A stretch of DNA of 64,000 nt from a bacterium (GTDB lineage: Bacteria > Krumholzibacteriota > Krumholzibacteriia > Krumholzibacteriales > Krumholzibacteriaceae). A program made the translations under genes and the position numbers. The notes below the pieces were generated by a model, which saw only the letters and a program-made list of their open reading frames with translations, searched no databases and was not told the origin of the DNA. The stretch's first letter is position 1; each line of letters opens with the position of its first letter. Location: assembly GCA_020350885.1 (NCBI GenBank), contig CP070727.1, positions 2,767,329-2,831,328 on the forward strand, in the 5' to 3' direction. Below are positions 8,595 to 17,042 of the stretch, one piece after another.

Positions 8595-9869
8595 TCAGGT
8601 CTGACTCGTATTCGCCTGTGCCTTAACGCTCGGCAGCTCGAGCCCTGTCTTTTGCCGCCTATCGAAATACATGAGCAATAGGGCAAAGATAATGCCTATG
8701 AAGCTCAGCGATGCGAACATGATCTCCATGTTCGTATAGTCCCCTCCCGAGGCATCGACTACCTTACCCGCAAACCACGGGAAGAAGAAGAGACCGAAGT
8801 TCTGAATCCAGCCGATTATTCCGTATGCAGTGCCGAGGAACTTCTCCTTCACGAGGATCGGCACCGCCGGCCACAGGGCCGCCGGAACGAGCGAAAAGGA
8901 TATTCCGAGCAGGATGAATGAAAAGATCGGATTGAGGCGTGTCAATCCAAGCAGCAGATGCGCAGGGAGGATCAACAGGGAGCCGATGATCATGATCTTG
9001 CCGCGATGCCCGAGCTTGTCCACGAAGAGGCCGAGCAGCGGAGTGAAGATCATCGAAGCCGTCATGATATATGAGGTGTACTGCCCGCCCTTTGCGGCGC
9101 TCAATCCCCACTTCACCTGTAGAAAGCGCGGTGCATGGTTCGTGAACGGGAACACGGCCGAGTAGTAGGTCAGGCAGAGCAGGCTGATCATCCAGAACGC
9201 CGGGCCGATCTTGAAGATATCGCCGAGGACGATCTTCTCCTCATCACCGCCCCCCTTCGCCTCCTCGGTCCTGCGATCGATAACGACATATATAAGGAAG
9301 AAGACGAAGCAGACGAGCATGATGATCGTGCTCACCCAGATCGACCAGCGGTAGGTGCCGGTCCGTTCGGCGACCTGAGCCGCGGAGTTCATTGCCAGAA
9401 CCGTACCGAGACGCATAACGGTGATATTGAGTCCGAAGGCGAATCCGAGCTCCTTTCCCCTGAACCACCGGGCGATCACCTTGTTGGTAACGAGAAGCGT
9501 CGCCTCCGATCCGAAACCGAATACCATCCTGCCGATGAGCATCGTCATGAACGATGCACCTGCCCCGATCGATGTGATGAACGATCCGAGCAGGATCAGG
9601 AAGGCGTAAATGGTTCCCGCCTTGCGAACGCCGATTCTATCGATCAGGAAACCGGCGAAAATGAGGGTAAGAAAGAGATTCGGAATCGCATAGAAGGAGA
9701 AGAGCATGCCGAACCGGGCGTTATCCAGCCCCATGTCCCTCTGGATGTAATCGTTGATCGGGCTGAGGGCGTCGTAGATATAGTACGATCCGAACATGAC
9801 CATACTGACGATCAGTAAGACCAACCATCTGAACCACTGTTTCTCCTTGTGTTCAGCATCAACAGCCAT
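8595..9869 (-). CDS. MFS transporter, MFSD1-like
   Basis: The 424-residue inner-membrane protein has about twelve hydrophobic segments in two halves. The MFS loop motif is seen as GFLIDRIGVRKAG between helices 2 and 3 and repeated as GLFVDKLGHRGK in the second half. The sequence style (YYIYDALSPINDYIQRD, GWIQNFGLFFFPW) recalls the MFSD1 branch, whose animal member carries dipeptides across the lysosomal membrane. AAGGGAGAG five bases before the ATG at 9869 selects this start over one ten codons upstream. The upstream neighbour on the same strand is a C69 dipeptidase, which fits peptide uptake and cleavage. The gene has its own weak promoter candidate (9928-9956). Assignment to the MFSD1 branch is by eye. 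Confidence 0.75.
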   Translation of the reverse strand: MAVDAEHKEKQWFRWLVLLIVSMVMFGSYYIYDALSPINDYIQRDMGLDNARFGMLFSFYAIPNLFLTLIFAGFLIDRIGVRKAGTIYAFLILLGSFITSIGAGASFMTMLIGRMVFGFGSEATLLVTNKVIARWFRGKELGFAFGLNITVMRLGTVLAMNSAAQVAERTGTYRWSIWVSTIIMLVCFVFFLIYVVIDRRTEEAKGGGDEEKIVLGDIFKIGPAFWMISLLCLTYYSAVFPFTNHAPRFLQVKWGLSAAKGGQYTSYIMTASMIFTPLLGLFVDKLGHRGKIMIIGSLLILPAHLLLGLTRLNPIFSFILLGISFSLVPAALWPAVPILVKEKFLGTAYGIIGWIQNFGLFFFPWFAGKVVDASGGDYTNMEIMFASLSFIGIIFALLLMYFDRRQKTGLELPSVKAQANTSQT

Positions 9870-9927
9870 CAAGTCTCTCCCTTGTGCAGTCGACAGCAAC
9901 CAGCCTTGTCATGACCGATACACCAAC

Positions 9928-9956
9928 ATACTATACCATACCCGCATACCAGACAA
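9928..9956 (-). promoter_or_regulatory. Weak candidate promoter for the MFS gene
   Basis: On the minus strand TTGTCT (9956-9951) and TAGTAT (9933-9928) are 17 bases apart, four of six matches each. It lies 59 bases upstream of the ATG. Confidence 0.3.
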
Positions 9957-10072
9957 GGGATTAGATGGCGGCCGGTATCGCTCTGTATCCACCCTGCCGC
10001 AATCCCGGCGACGGTACGGGTGAAGCCGTATCGATCGTCGCCGCCGCCCTGCTCCCGCATCACGCTACACGG

Positions 10073-11647
10073 TTAGAACTTGCCGGTATACTTGCTCCAC
10101 AGATGATCGCCAAGCTCCCAGTAGCTCTTCGTGACCCGGCCGCAGAAATCCTCCGTGTAGCTGGTCAGGTAGCTCCGGGCCCGCTTTGTACTCTTCCCGT
10201 GCAGGGCTAGTGCCCTCTCCTCGACCGCCGGCTGTGCCAGGAGCGCCTCCTCCTCGAAGGCGACCCGTACCGAGTCGACATCGACCCTCATGTGGCCCCA
10301 CTTCTGTGCCGAGAGATCGGCAACGCGGTTGAAGGCCCACCAGGCGCAATCACGTTTGTACCGGGGTCTCCCGCATACCTTCCACGAATCGGGAACATCC
10401 GTGATCCCGCAGTAGAGTGGTACATAGCTCGTCATCGCCGGATTATCCCAGCCGAGCCACACGACGCCGCCGATCACGTCGGGAAGCCAGTCACGGGACT
10501 GCGTGATCGTAACATACGTGCAGTAGTAACGGGCAATGCAGCGCTCGCCCCGCCACCCCCAGCCGCCGTTTACCTTGAACAGTGGCATCATATCGTAGTG
10601 CATGAATGGATTGGCATAGGGGCTCTTGATGAATCTCCCCTCATTCTCCGGATCGGAAACGAGCATGTACTTGGTCATATCGAACTCCGTATCCTCGTAA
10701 GTATCACGGAAGATCTCCATCATCTTCGCAAGGGTGACGAGTGTATCGGGTTTCACGGAGAAAGGGTAGTTCTCGGCGTTCGGATCGAGCTCGAGGGAGG
10801 GGGCCACGAGATCGAATACCCGCCATTCCCTCCGACGGGCCGCCATGCTCGCCCGACTTTCCGGATCGTACGCGTAACAGAACTGAAAGGGCAGGCCCGA
10901 GTCGGGATCCCACCATCCGTGCTCCACAGCCACGTCGGAGACGTTCTTCGAAGCCATGAAGTAGTCGGGATCACTGAGATCGATCTCCCTGATTCTGCTT
11001 GCGTTTGCATTGACACCGATATGGTCGTCCGGGATGCGTCTGGCGGCCCAGACGGCCCCGATGCAATCTTCCCCGCAGCCGATGATCTCGAGGTGCCACG
11101 CCTCGTTCTTGTCGGTAATCGTGAGGCATTCGCCTCCGTCATTGTATCCGTACTCCCTCGTGAGCTCGTCGATCACGCGGATCGCCTCCCGTGCCGTACC
11201 TGCCCGCTCGAGGGCCAGACGACAGAGCTCGTCGCAACTGAGCATGGCATCCTTGTTACGGAGCTCCTTTCGTCCCCCGAATGTCGATTCGCCGACCGCC
11301 ACCTGGAGCTCGTTCATACAGGGGTAGGCCGTGTTGATATAGCCGTAGGTCTCGCGAATCTGAGGGATGGTACCGGCCACATGTGCCGTATCGAGCCCGG
11401 TAGCGCCGCGGATAAAGCGTCTCCCCGCATAGACCTCGCAGAGAGAACCTTCTCGGTGCTTGATGCGCGGGACGATCGAGAGCCAGGTTCGATCCACCCT
11501 GCTATCGCACGTATGCGATGTCATAACGGAACCGTCCGCCGATGCTTTCTTTCCCACCAGGATAGTAGTACACGCGCGGGCGGCGGCACCGGCAATGACC
11601 ACCAGCAGCAGGATGGCAATATAGGTGCGGATAAGCTTCGAAATCAC
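10073..11647 (-). CDS. Family C69 dipeptidase (PepD-like), exported
   Basis: A 524-residue Ntn-hydrolase. From a GTG start (AAGGGGGT six bases upstream) the protein begins VISKLIRTYIAILLLVV, a signal peptide, followed by ARACTTILVGKKASADGS. C26 in ACTTILVG is the expected nucleophile, exposed as the mature N-terminus when the leader is removed, as in C69 enzymes. Further family features are DKNEAWHLEIIG, GVNANASRI and the C-terminal NRVADL segment. Known members split dipeptides of broad sequence. An ATG at 11710 is in frame but would put 21 residues before the signal. It lies 203 bases upstream of the MFS gene; each has its own promoter candidate, so cotranscription is uncertain. Confidence 0.85.
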   Translation of the reverse strand: MISKLIRTYIAILLLVVIAGAAARACTTILVGKKASADGSVMTSHTCDSRVDRTWLSIVPRIKHREGSLCEVYAGRRFIRGATGLDTAHVAGTIPQIRETYGYINTAYPCMNELQVAVGESTFGGRKELRNKDAMLSCDELCRLALERAGTAREAIRVIDELTREYGYNDGGECLTITDKNEAWHLEIIGCGEDCIGAVWAARRIPDDHIGVNANASRIREIDLSDPDYFMASKNVSDVAVEHGWWDPDSGLPFQFCYAYDPESRASMAARRREWRVFDLVAPSLELDPNAENYPFSVKPDTLVTLAKMMEIFRDTYEDTEFDMTKYMLVSDPENEGRFIKSPYANPFMHYDMMPLFKVNGGWGWRGERCIARYYCTYVTITQSRDWLPDVIGGVVWLGWDNPAMTSYVPLYCGITDVPDSWKVCGRPRYKRDCAWWAFNRVADLSAQKWGHMRVDVDSVRVAFEEEALLAQPAVEERALALHGKSTKRARSYLTSYTEDFCGRVTKSYWELGDHLWSKYTGKF

Positions 11648-12165
11648 CTTGTACCCCCTTGAAATCGCACAATAGAGATCTCTTGGCAACGTAAAAATGT
11701 ACCATAGCAATCGTACCGAGAGAGTGCAATATCAAAAGGTCCCATCACATGATCCCGCTACTTCCCTCCCGGTGTTTTTGCACCCCCCGAACCGATATTT
11801 CACCCCTAAAAAAATGCGCCTGGTGACAAAATTTTTAATTTGTTTTTTCGAAATTTACGGTATAATAGATGTATCAACGATCGGCAAAGGAGAGTAGAGA
11901 GAGAAGACGCATTCCATTCAAAGATCGGCCAGGCTCAAGAGACCTATCGATACAGTACCGTTTCCTGCCTTTATACATTCCCAGGACAACCCTGAATCGA
12001 TACCAATCTTGTGAGAGGTGGGCGCAGCACATTCAACGGTGGGGCGCGTTGGCCGCCGGTCTTTGAAGGAACACACGGAGGAGGTGCCCGTATAGAGCAG
12101 AAAAGACAATATCAACGTTCGCAAATGAAACGAAAGCAACTGATCTGTGAAAGGATTTTCGAGGA
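11648..12165. other. Divergent regulatory region with a long leader to the RRM gene
   Basis: This 518-base gap carries promoters in both directions. On the minus strand TTGCAC (11729-11724) and TATGGT (11706-11701), 17 bases apart, could serve the dipeptidase. The middle (11780-11865) is AT-rich. On the plus strand a perfect TATAAT lies at 11861-11866. The roughly 290 bases after it contain no credible reading frame and would form the 5' leader of the RRM gene. Confidence 0.5.
11840..11866 (+). promoter_or_regulatory. Candidate promoter with perfect -10 for the RRM gene
   Basis: TATAAT at 11861-11866 matches the -10 consensus fully; a poor TTGTTT at 11840-11845 lies 15 bases upstream. The start would be near 11873, giving a leader of about 290 bases. 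Confidence 0.4.
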
Positions 12166-12459
12166 ATGGCTAAGAATCTGTACGTAGGGAACATTCCCTT
12201 TTCGATGAGTGATGAACAGCTCGGTGAGATCTTCAATCCATATGGAACGGTTAGCTCTTCCCGGGTGATCCGTGACCGATTCACCGGCCGGTCGCGGGGC
12301 TTCGGCTTCGTTGAGATGGATGATCCCGAGGAAGCCGAGAAGGCCGTGGGCGAACTCAACGGAAAGACGGTTGAAGGACGCATCATCAAGGTCAGTGAAG
12401 CGAGACCTCGTGAGGATCGTGGAAGACCGGGCGATGGCAGGAGAGACCGGGACTTATAG
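12166..12459 (+). CDS. RRM-domain RNA-binding protein (Rbp/cold-shock type)
   Basis: A 97-residue protein made almost entirely of one RNA recognition motif. RNP2 is LYVGNI (residues 5-10) and RNP1 is RGFGFVEM (44-51), both with the aromatic residues that stack on RNA bases. A short basic, arginine/glycine/aspartate-rich tail follows (REDRGRPGDGRRDRD). Single-RRM proteins of this size in cyanobacteria and other bacteria are cold-induced or bind mRNA, and act in the cytoplasm. The start ATG follows GAGGA closely. The long leader (from about 11873) resembles leaders that control cold-shock genes, but that is inference. The tRNA-Asp gene downstream is on the other strand. Confidence 0.9.
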   Translation: MAKNLYVGNIPFSMSDEQLGEIFNPYGTVSSSRVIRDRFTGRSRGFGFVEMDDPEEAEKAVGELNGKTVEGRIIKVSEARPREDRGRPGDGRRDRDL

Positions 12460-12507
12460 GCTGAACAGGCTGGACCGTCCGAAAGACACAATAGAGGAAT
12501 TAAAAGC

Positions 12508-12585
12508 TGGCGGGGCCGACGAGACTCGAACTCGCGACCTCCGGCGTGACAGGCCGGCGTTCTAACCAAACTGAACTACGACCCC
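12508..12585 (-). tRNA. tRNA-Asp (anticodon GTC)
   Basis: The minus strand from 12585 folds as a full cloverleaf. Acceptor GGGGTCG pairs with CGGCCCC, the discriminator is G, and CCA is encoded (12510-12508). The D arm GTTC/GAAC, anticodon stem CGGCC/GCCGG-type pairing with loop containing GTC (12550-12548), and the T arm with GTTCGAGTC are all in place. GTC with discriminator G identifies aspartate. The G at position 34 makes it a normal queuosine target. A terminator of the upstream cell-wall operon (12674-12699) separates the two units. Confidence 0.95.
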
Positions 12586-12673
12586 GCACATGCTATATAT
12601 TCGAAGTAGAATCGTACCTCTTCCTATCCGACTGTACCATCTAAATTGTCTTCCGGTACATTCAAGGTAAACC

Positions 12674-12699
12674 AAAAATTGGCAGATCCCCCTGCCAAT
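12674..12699 (-). terminator. Rho-independent terminator of the GH3 operon
   Basis: Perfect 8-bp stem ATTGGCAG/CTGCCAAT (12678-12699) with a six-base loop. Read on the minus strand it is followed by TTTTT. It lies 140 bases after the GH3 stop and before tRNA-Asp. Confidence 0.75.
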
Positions 12700-12838
12700 C
12701 GTATCTATCTATAGCAGGGTTACGGCTAAATGTCAAACGGTTTCTGGCTCACCGGAGGGCAGATGACGTTGAGACCAAACAATCCCTGCCGTATCCCACC
12801 GATGCACGGGATCATGTGCATTCATGCATACCGGGACG

Positions 12839-14479
12839 CTACAGGCCCATGATCATGCTGCCGGTAATCCCGGCGGCCGCATCATAGAGGCCGAAGGTAC
12901 ATATCACGGTGAGCTCCCCGGGCAGAAGCTCCGCGGCATACGGCCAGCCGGCGATGACTGCTACGGACGTCTGCGAACAGCACTTGTGGAGGATATCATA
13001 TGGAACGGGGCGTCTGCCAACGAGGACGAGAACAGCCGGCGATCCCGGCCCGCCGCTCAACGGGGTGAATTCGAAGAGCCTGGACTCCTCACCGCTCCCG
13101 GGGACCTCGAATACGGGACCGGGGTGGAGCCGCTCCTGCGAAACAAGCTCGTCAAGATGATCCGCAGAGACGTTCCCTTTCTCTCCGGTGCCGGCCAGGA
13201 TTGAGTGCAGGCATCCAATGAACCTCCGTACGACGTCGTTTTCGAAATCCTCCCGTTCACCAAGGAAGGTGAGCCTGAATCCGCCATCCCCGCCGACGGG
13301 AAGTGCCGCCGAAGGATCCCGGATCACCTGCACGGACTTCTCGGCGATCCGCCGGTACGGTGTGTCGTCGAAACGGCCTCCACTATCACCCGGAATGTCC
13401 CCCACCCTATCCCCCGCGATACGCGCCCTAAGGGCTTCGATCCTTCGATACGATTCCCCATCCCCTAATCCGGGCGGCTCGCCCCTACCCCCCCATAACC
13501 CGTCAGCCGCTCGTCCCGCATCCTCGAGCTCTGCAAATAGGAGCCCTACCGACCGTGAGAATAGGAGAAGATCGTTCCCCGCCCCGAAGGCATACCGAAG
13601 CAGATCGATCGTGGCATCCCCTCCACGCCTGTCCATCGGCTCCGTCCGGGCGGGTACGTCACCTCCCGGTACCGCTCGGTGCGCCCCCTCCATCTCGAGT
13701 GCATCCGTGATCACCACACCGTGAAATGCCATCCTCTCGCGGAGGAGACGAAGGACGATGTTCGGATCGAGCGATGCGGGAGGCATACGTTCCGCCATGG
13801 CTAGGTGGCCGACCATTACCATATCAGCACCAGCCTCGATTCCCTCTGTGAAGGGAAGGATCTCCCGTCTTTCGAGCCGCCCTATCGTGGTGCCGAGCAC
13901 CGGAAGGGTATGGTGCGAATCGGTGCCGGTACCGCCGTGGCCCGGAAAATGCTTGATGCACGTGATGGATCCCCCGGCGGCGAATGCGGTAATGGCGCAA
14001 TGAACCCATTGCGACACCTCGACCCGGTCCTCACCGAACGACCTCGTCCCGATCACGGGATTCAAGGGCTCCGTGTTGATATCCGCAACGGGGCCCAGGA
14101 TCGTGTTCACCCCACACAGGGAGAGACGATGAGCGGTCTCTGAGAAGGCCTTATCGCCAAGCGAGTGATCGCCAGCCCGGGCGATGGCCATCTGTGCAGG
14201 CGGAACACCGATCGCTCTAGCAAGCACCGATATCCTGCCGCCCTCATGGTCCGCCATGATTAGGGGAGGAAGACCCGAGGACTCCTCGACGATCCGGCTC
14301 ACCTCCGCCGTAAGCCCCTGTGTCTGCCTCAGGGATGAAACGTTTCTGGAAAAAAGGATGACCCCGGCTGGTGGATATGCAGAGAGTATTGCACGTTCCG
14401 TATCCGAGAGACCGGTTCCCTCGATTCCGACAACGAACCGGCTGGCCATTCGACTGAGGATCGAGCTCGTCATCTGCAT
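12839..14479 (-). CDS. nagZ: Glycoside hydrolase family 3, NagZ-like beta-N-acetylhexosaminidase
   Basis: A 546-residue enzyme. The first 330 residues are a GH3 barrel with the NagZ signature KHFPGHGGTGTDSHHTLP (from K176) and the nucleophile aspartate D259 in VVITDALEM; ADHEGGRI (near 76) binds the sugar. NagZ enzymes remove N-acetylglucosamine from anhydromuropeptides or other wall fragments. The remaining 200 residues, less conserved, resemble a GH3 C-terminal domain, so it is longer than the one-domain NagZ of Proteobacteria (about 340). No signal peptide is seen, which suggests cytoplasmic recycling. Upstream on the same strand lie SpoIID/LytB and AnmK-like genes, a context of wall turnover. 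The ribosome binding site is weak. Confidence 0.85.
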   Translation of the reverse strand: MQMTSSILSRMASRFVVGIEGTGLSDTERAILSAYPPAGVILFSRNVSSLRQTQGLTAEVSRIVEESSGLPPLIMADHEGGRISVLARAIGVPPAQMAIARAGDHSLGDKAFSETAHRLSLCGVNTILGPVADINTEPLNPVIGTRSFGEDRVEVSQWVHCAITAFAAGGSITCIKHFPGHGGTGTDSHHTLPVLGTTIGRLERREILPFTEGIEAGADMVMVGHLAMAERMPPASLDPNIVLRLLRERMAFHGVVITDALEMEGAHRAVPGGDVPARTEPMDRRGGDATIDLLRYAFGAGNDLLLFSRSVGLLFAELEDAGRAADGLWGGRGEPPGLGDGESYRRIEALRARIAGDRVGDIPGDSGGRFDDTPYRRIAEKSVQVIRDPSAALPVGGDGGFRLTFLGEREDFENDVVRRFIGCLHSILAGTGEKGNVSADHLDELVSQERLHPGPVFEVPGSGEESRLFEFTPLSGGPGSPAVLVLVGRRPVPYDILHKCCSQTSVAVIAGWPYAAELLPGELTVICTFGLYDAAAGITGSMIMGL

Positions 14480-14551
14480 TCACTCGTCGCACGGAGGTCT
14501 TCAGCACCGGAGTGCGGTCCGGATGGGCGGAACATGAAGGATTCTCTCGAC

Positions 14552-15862
14552 TCAGTAGAAGCGGACGATCACGATGCCGGGATAATAGTGCCCGAGAATC
14601 TCCTCTGCCGAATACCCAAACTCCGCCATCCGCACTGCACCGGCCTGGCACATGCCGACACCGTGCCCGTTTCCACCGCCCACGAGATTCACCGAGACGA
14701 CCTTCCCCCGTGCCCTCTTCACACTCATCTTGAACAGCGTGCTCTTGAGTATCGCATTGGAGTTTGGATCTGGTTTCAACACCCACCGGATCCGATCACC
14801 ATCGATACGGTACGTACCGTGGGTGGTTACGATTTTGATGGATGTGATCCTTCCGTCCGGGGAGGTGCCGAGCTGCTTCAGATCGGTCAGCGACCCCACC
14901 GCATCGCGCCTGATCTTGAGTTCCCCGGGAAGAGTTTTCTTCAACATGCGCTCGAGTGTATTTCCGCTCCAGTGCACCCGCCAGCGGAAGTGCGGCGAGC
15001 GGCTGCAGAATGAGTTGCTCCCTCCACGTTCCGATGCATCCCTCCCGCCGTGCAGGTAGGGATACGAGTCCTTCCACGGCCAGCAGATCCTGATATCGGC
15101 GGTGTGCCCCCCGCAGCAGGCCGAATAGTACGCCCGGACCGGCTCCCCGCGCCACAATGCCACGCGGCCCCGTGTCTCGTCGACCGCACGGGAGGCCTCC
15201 GGGTCCTCACCATTAACACCCTTGTAGACCTGGTCCATAATCGTGGCCTGCAGGTCGTACATTTCACCTTTTTTCTCTTCGAGCTTGCTGAGAGCGTAGG
15301 ACCGCGATGCGATCGCCTGGACGCGGTACGCCTCGAATTGATCCGATTTCAGGTAACCGATCTCCGCCGGGAGCACCCCTTTGAGGTAGTCATCTATCTC
15401 GAGCACGTTGATGGTGATAACTTTACCGTGCACGGGCCTGAATATGAACCCCCCCCGGTACGCCCTTCCGTTGATATAGATATGCCCCCTACCGTGCGGC
15501 ACTATCGATACCACCGGAGCATCGAGAATGGCCTCACCACCCCTCTGAAAACGAACAAGTTCCTGGGCGCACCGGACCGTGAAATCACCGCTTTCCTCGA
15601 GGCGCGTCCCCTCGCTCACCTCGAGCTCTCCACCGATATGAAACGATGTCGTCGCCTTTACCCTGACGTTATTGCGCGCATCGAGGATGAGGACTCGAAC
15701 CACGGGCGGTCTGTCCAGCGGCACACCGGGTGTCACAACCGGCACGGCCGGCTTCGTGACTTCCGGCCTCCGCACGACCTCCGGACCACCACACGAAGAG
15801 AGTATGAGCGCCAGGGTCAAGGCCATGGCCGTTACGACACAAGTAGTACCGCTCCTTCTCAT
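14552..15862 (-). CDS. SpoIID/LytB domain lipoprotein
   Basis: A 436-residue protein beginning MRRSGTTCVVTAMALT with lipobox LILSSC, so probably a lipoprotein. Residues 130-430 form a SpoIID/LytB domain: GVLPAEIGYLKSDQFEAYRVQ is the characteristic segment, followed by ASRSYALSKL, YYSACCGGHTAD and the C-terminal GGGNGHGVGMCQAGAVRMA. SpoIID is a lytic transglycosylase on denuded glycan and LytB stimulates an amidase; the glutamate in PAEIG is at the catalytic place of SpoIID. The frame is open 38 codons further upstream, but that stretch crosses a 71-bp direct repeat whose period is not a multiple of three. CCGAGG nine bases before the ATG supports this start. Its neighbours are wall-recycling genes. 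Confidence 0.8.
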   Translation of the reverse strand: MRRSGTTCVVTAMALTLALILSSCGGPEVVRRPEVTKPAVPVVTPGVPLDRPPVVRVLILDARNNVRVKATTSFHIGGELEVSEGTRLEESGDFTVRCAQELVRFQRGGEAILDAPVVSIVPHGRGHIYINGRAYRGGFIFRPVHGKVITINVLEIDDYLKGVLPAEIGYLKSDQFEAYRVQAIASRSYALSKLEEKKGEMYDLQATIMDQVYKGVNGEDPEASRAVDETRGRVALWRGEPVRAYYSACCGGHTADIRICWPWKDSYPYLHGGRDASERGGSNSFCSRSPHFRWRVHWSGNTLERMLKKTLPGELKIRRDAVGSLTDLKQLGTSPDGRITSIKIVTTHGTYRIDGDRIRWVLKPDPNSNAILKSTLFKMSVKRARGKVVSVNLVGGGNGHGVGMCQAGAVRMAEFGYSAEEILGHYYPGIVIVRFY

Positions 15863-15866
15863 CCTT

Positions 15867-15990
15867 ATCAACCTCGGATCTTGACCCAACAGCAGCACGA
15901 TATCATACACGTGTAACTGCCCACTCACATCACCCTCATCAACCTCGGATTTTGATCCGATAGCAGCACCATACACGTGTAATTATCCAC
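15867..15990. repeat. Imperfect 71-bp direct repeat carrying a TACACGTGTA palindrome
   Basis: Copy A is 15867-15923 and copy B is 15938-15990. Both run from ATCAACCTCGGAT to an identical ATACACGTGTAA block and end in CCAC. Each holds the 10-bp perfect palindrome TACACGTGTA (15906-15915 and 15972-15981). The pair lies directly upstream of the SpoIID gene, where an operator or promoter would be expected. Confidence 0.65.
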
Positions 15991-16030
15991 CGCAACCGGC
16001 GGACATGAAGAACCAGCGAGAGGTTACTCC

Positions 16031-16741
16031 TCATGGAGGGAAGAAAAACTCGCCACAGAGGACGGCTTCGCCACCAGCCGTCGAGGTCCCCGTGCTCTTC
16101 AGCGCCCGGAGGCTCGGCCGCCCTTTCCCCTCACCGGTACCGCCGACCTCACAGGCCTCGCTGCTCTCGTGGTGAAGTGATTCATTCGCCAGGAGGGCAA
16201 CAGCGACCGCCTCACGAACCTCACTGTCGAGACCGAACCGGTCCATCATGTCATCGACCATCCCCTGTAGTATCGGTTCCTTCACCGGAAGGAGCCCGCC
16301 CTTGGCGTTTTCAACGCCTATCAGGAACCGGCTGGCAACCGTGCAGTTGGTCATCTCGCTGAAAACGGAAGGGTCGTTCGGGAAGCTCCGGCTGCCGATC
16401 TCCATACATTGCAGTCCAATGAGATCGATCCAGCCGGACGGTGTCCCAACCTGCTCGAGAGTCCCCTCGAAGAGCTGGAAAAGATGATGCAACACGAGGA
16501 AGTTGATCCCTGCCGTTTCTTCGGAATCGAGTTCGGACTCCCGTTCGAGCGCTTCGAGTGTCGCAAGGAGCTCCCCCGGAAGTGGATAGCTGCGGAATCC
16601 GTGCAAGTCGAGTATGGTCTCATTGCCATACCCGCTCACCTCGACCACTGCTGCACCCAATCGCCCCGGTGTATTGCCGGTCTCGATACCGACGATGATC
16701 CGCTTCTTCTTCTCCTTCAACGCATTCAGATGCTTGTCCAA
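16031..16741 (-). CDS. Shortened AnmK-like (anhydro-N-acetylmuramate kinase) protein
   Basis: This 236-residue protein resembles AnmK at both ends. The N-terminus IIVGIETGNTPGRLGAAVVE stands where AnmK has its GxMSGTSxDGxD phosphate loop, and WIDLIGLQ matches the VDLIG segment. Near the C-terminus REAVAVALLANESLHHE matches the KEAxAFAxLA helix. AnmK is about 370 residues. Here the central part with the catalytic aspartate and the AAGGQGAP loop is absent, and the phosphate loop is degenerate. It may be a non-catalytic remnant or a regulator of wall recycling. The start is TTG, with GGAGG seven bases upstream. It leads the SpoIID-NagZ group. The assignment is moderate; a structural comparison would decide it. 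Confidence 0.5.
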   Translation of the reverse strand: MDKHLNALKEKKKRIIVGIETGNTPGRLGAAVVEVSGYGNETILDLHGFRSYPLPGELLATLEALERESELDSEETAGINFLVLHHLFQLFEGTLEQVGTPSGWIDLIGLQCMEIGSRSFPNDPSVFSEMTNCTVASRFLIGVENAKGGLLPVKEPILQGMVDDMMDRFGLDSEVREAVAVALLANESLHHESSEACEVGGTGEGKGRPSLRALKSTGTSTAGGEAVLCGEFFFPP

Positions 16742-17042
16742 GTGATTACCTCCGAATCGAAACCAACCGGATACCCGCTATACTATCCGCTCATAGCTTC
16801 AATACTCCGTTGCCGCCCGGATCCGTGTTCCGCCCCTACCTGTAATGAAGCGGCTGAAGAGTGTGTATCCGACCCGACAAGGGCATCATAAAGAAGAAGG
16901 GAAAGATGGGTAAAGGGATTTTTCGGCATGCCCGGCACTCAGGCTTCGCGGACCTGTTATGTGATTGTACGACAATACATTACACCGGCTGCACCGGCCT
17001 TTAATCTCTTTGGATGGATAATGGGAATGACGAACGTACCAG
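16742..17042. other. Intergenic region with no recognisable element
   Basis: About 300 bases between the AnmK-like gene and the C25 peptidase gene, both on the minus strand. I see no convincing promoter, hairpin with U-run, or coding frame. Confidence 0.4.

Noticed and set aside
10292..11662. 456-codon plus-strand frame
   Set aside because: It is the antisense of the C69 dipeptidase, which has clear family motifs and a signal peptide.
11869..12066. Small frame in the leader of the RRM gene
   Set aside because: No ribosome site and no protein-like pattern; the stretch is better read as an untranslated leader.
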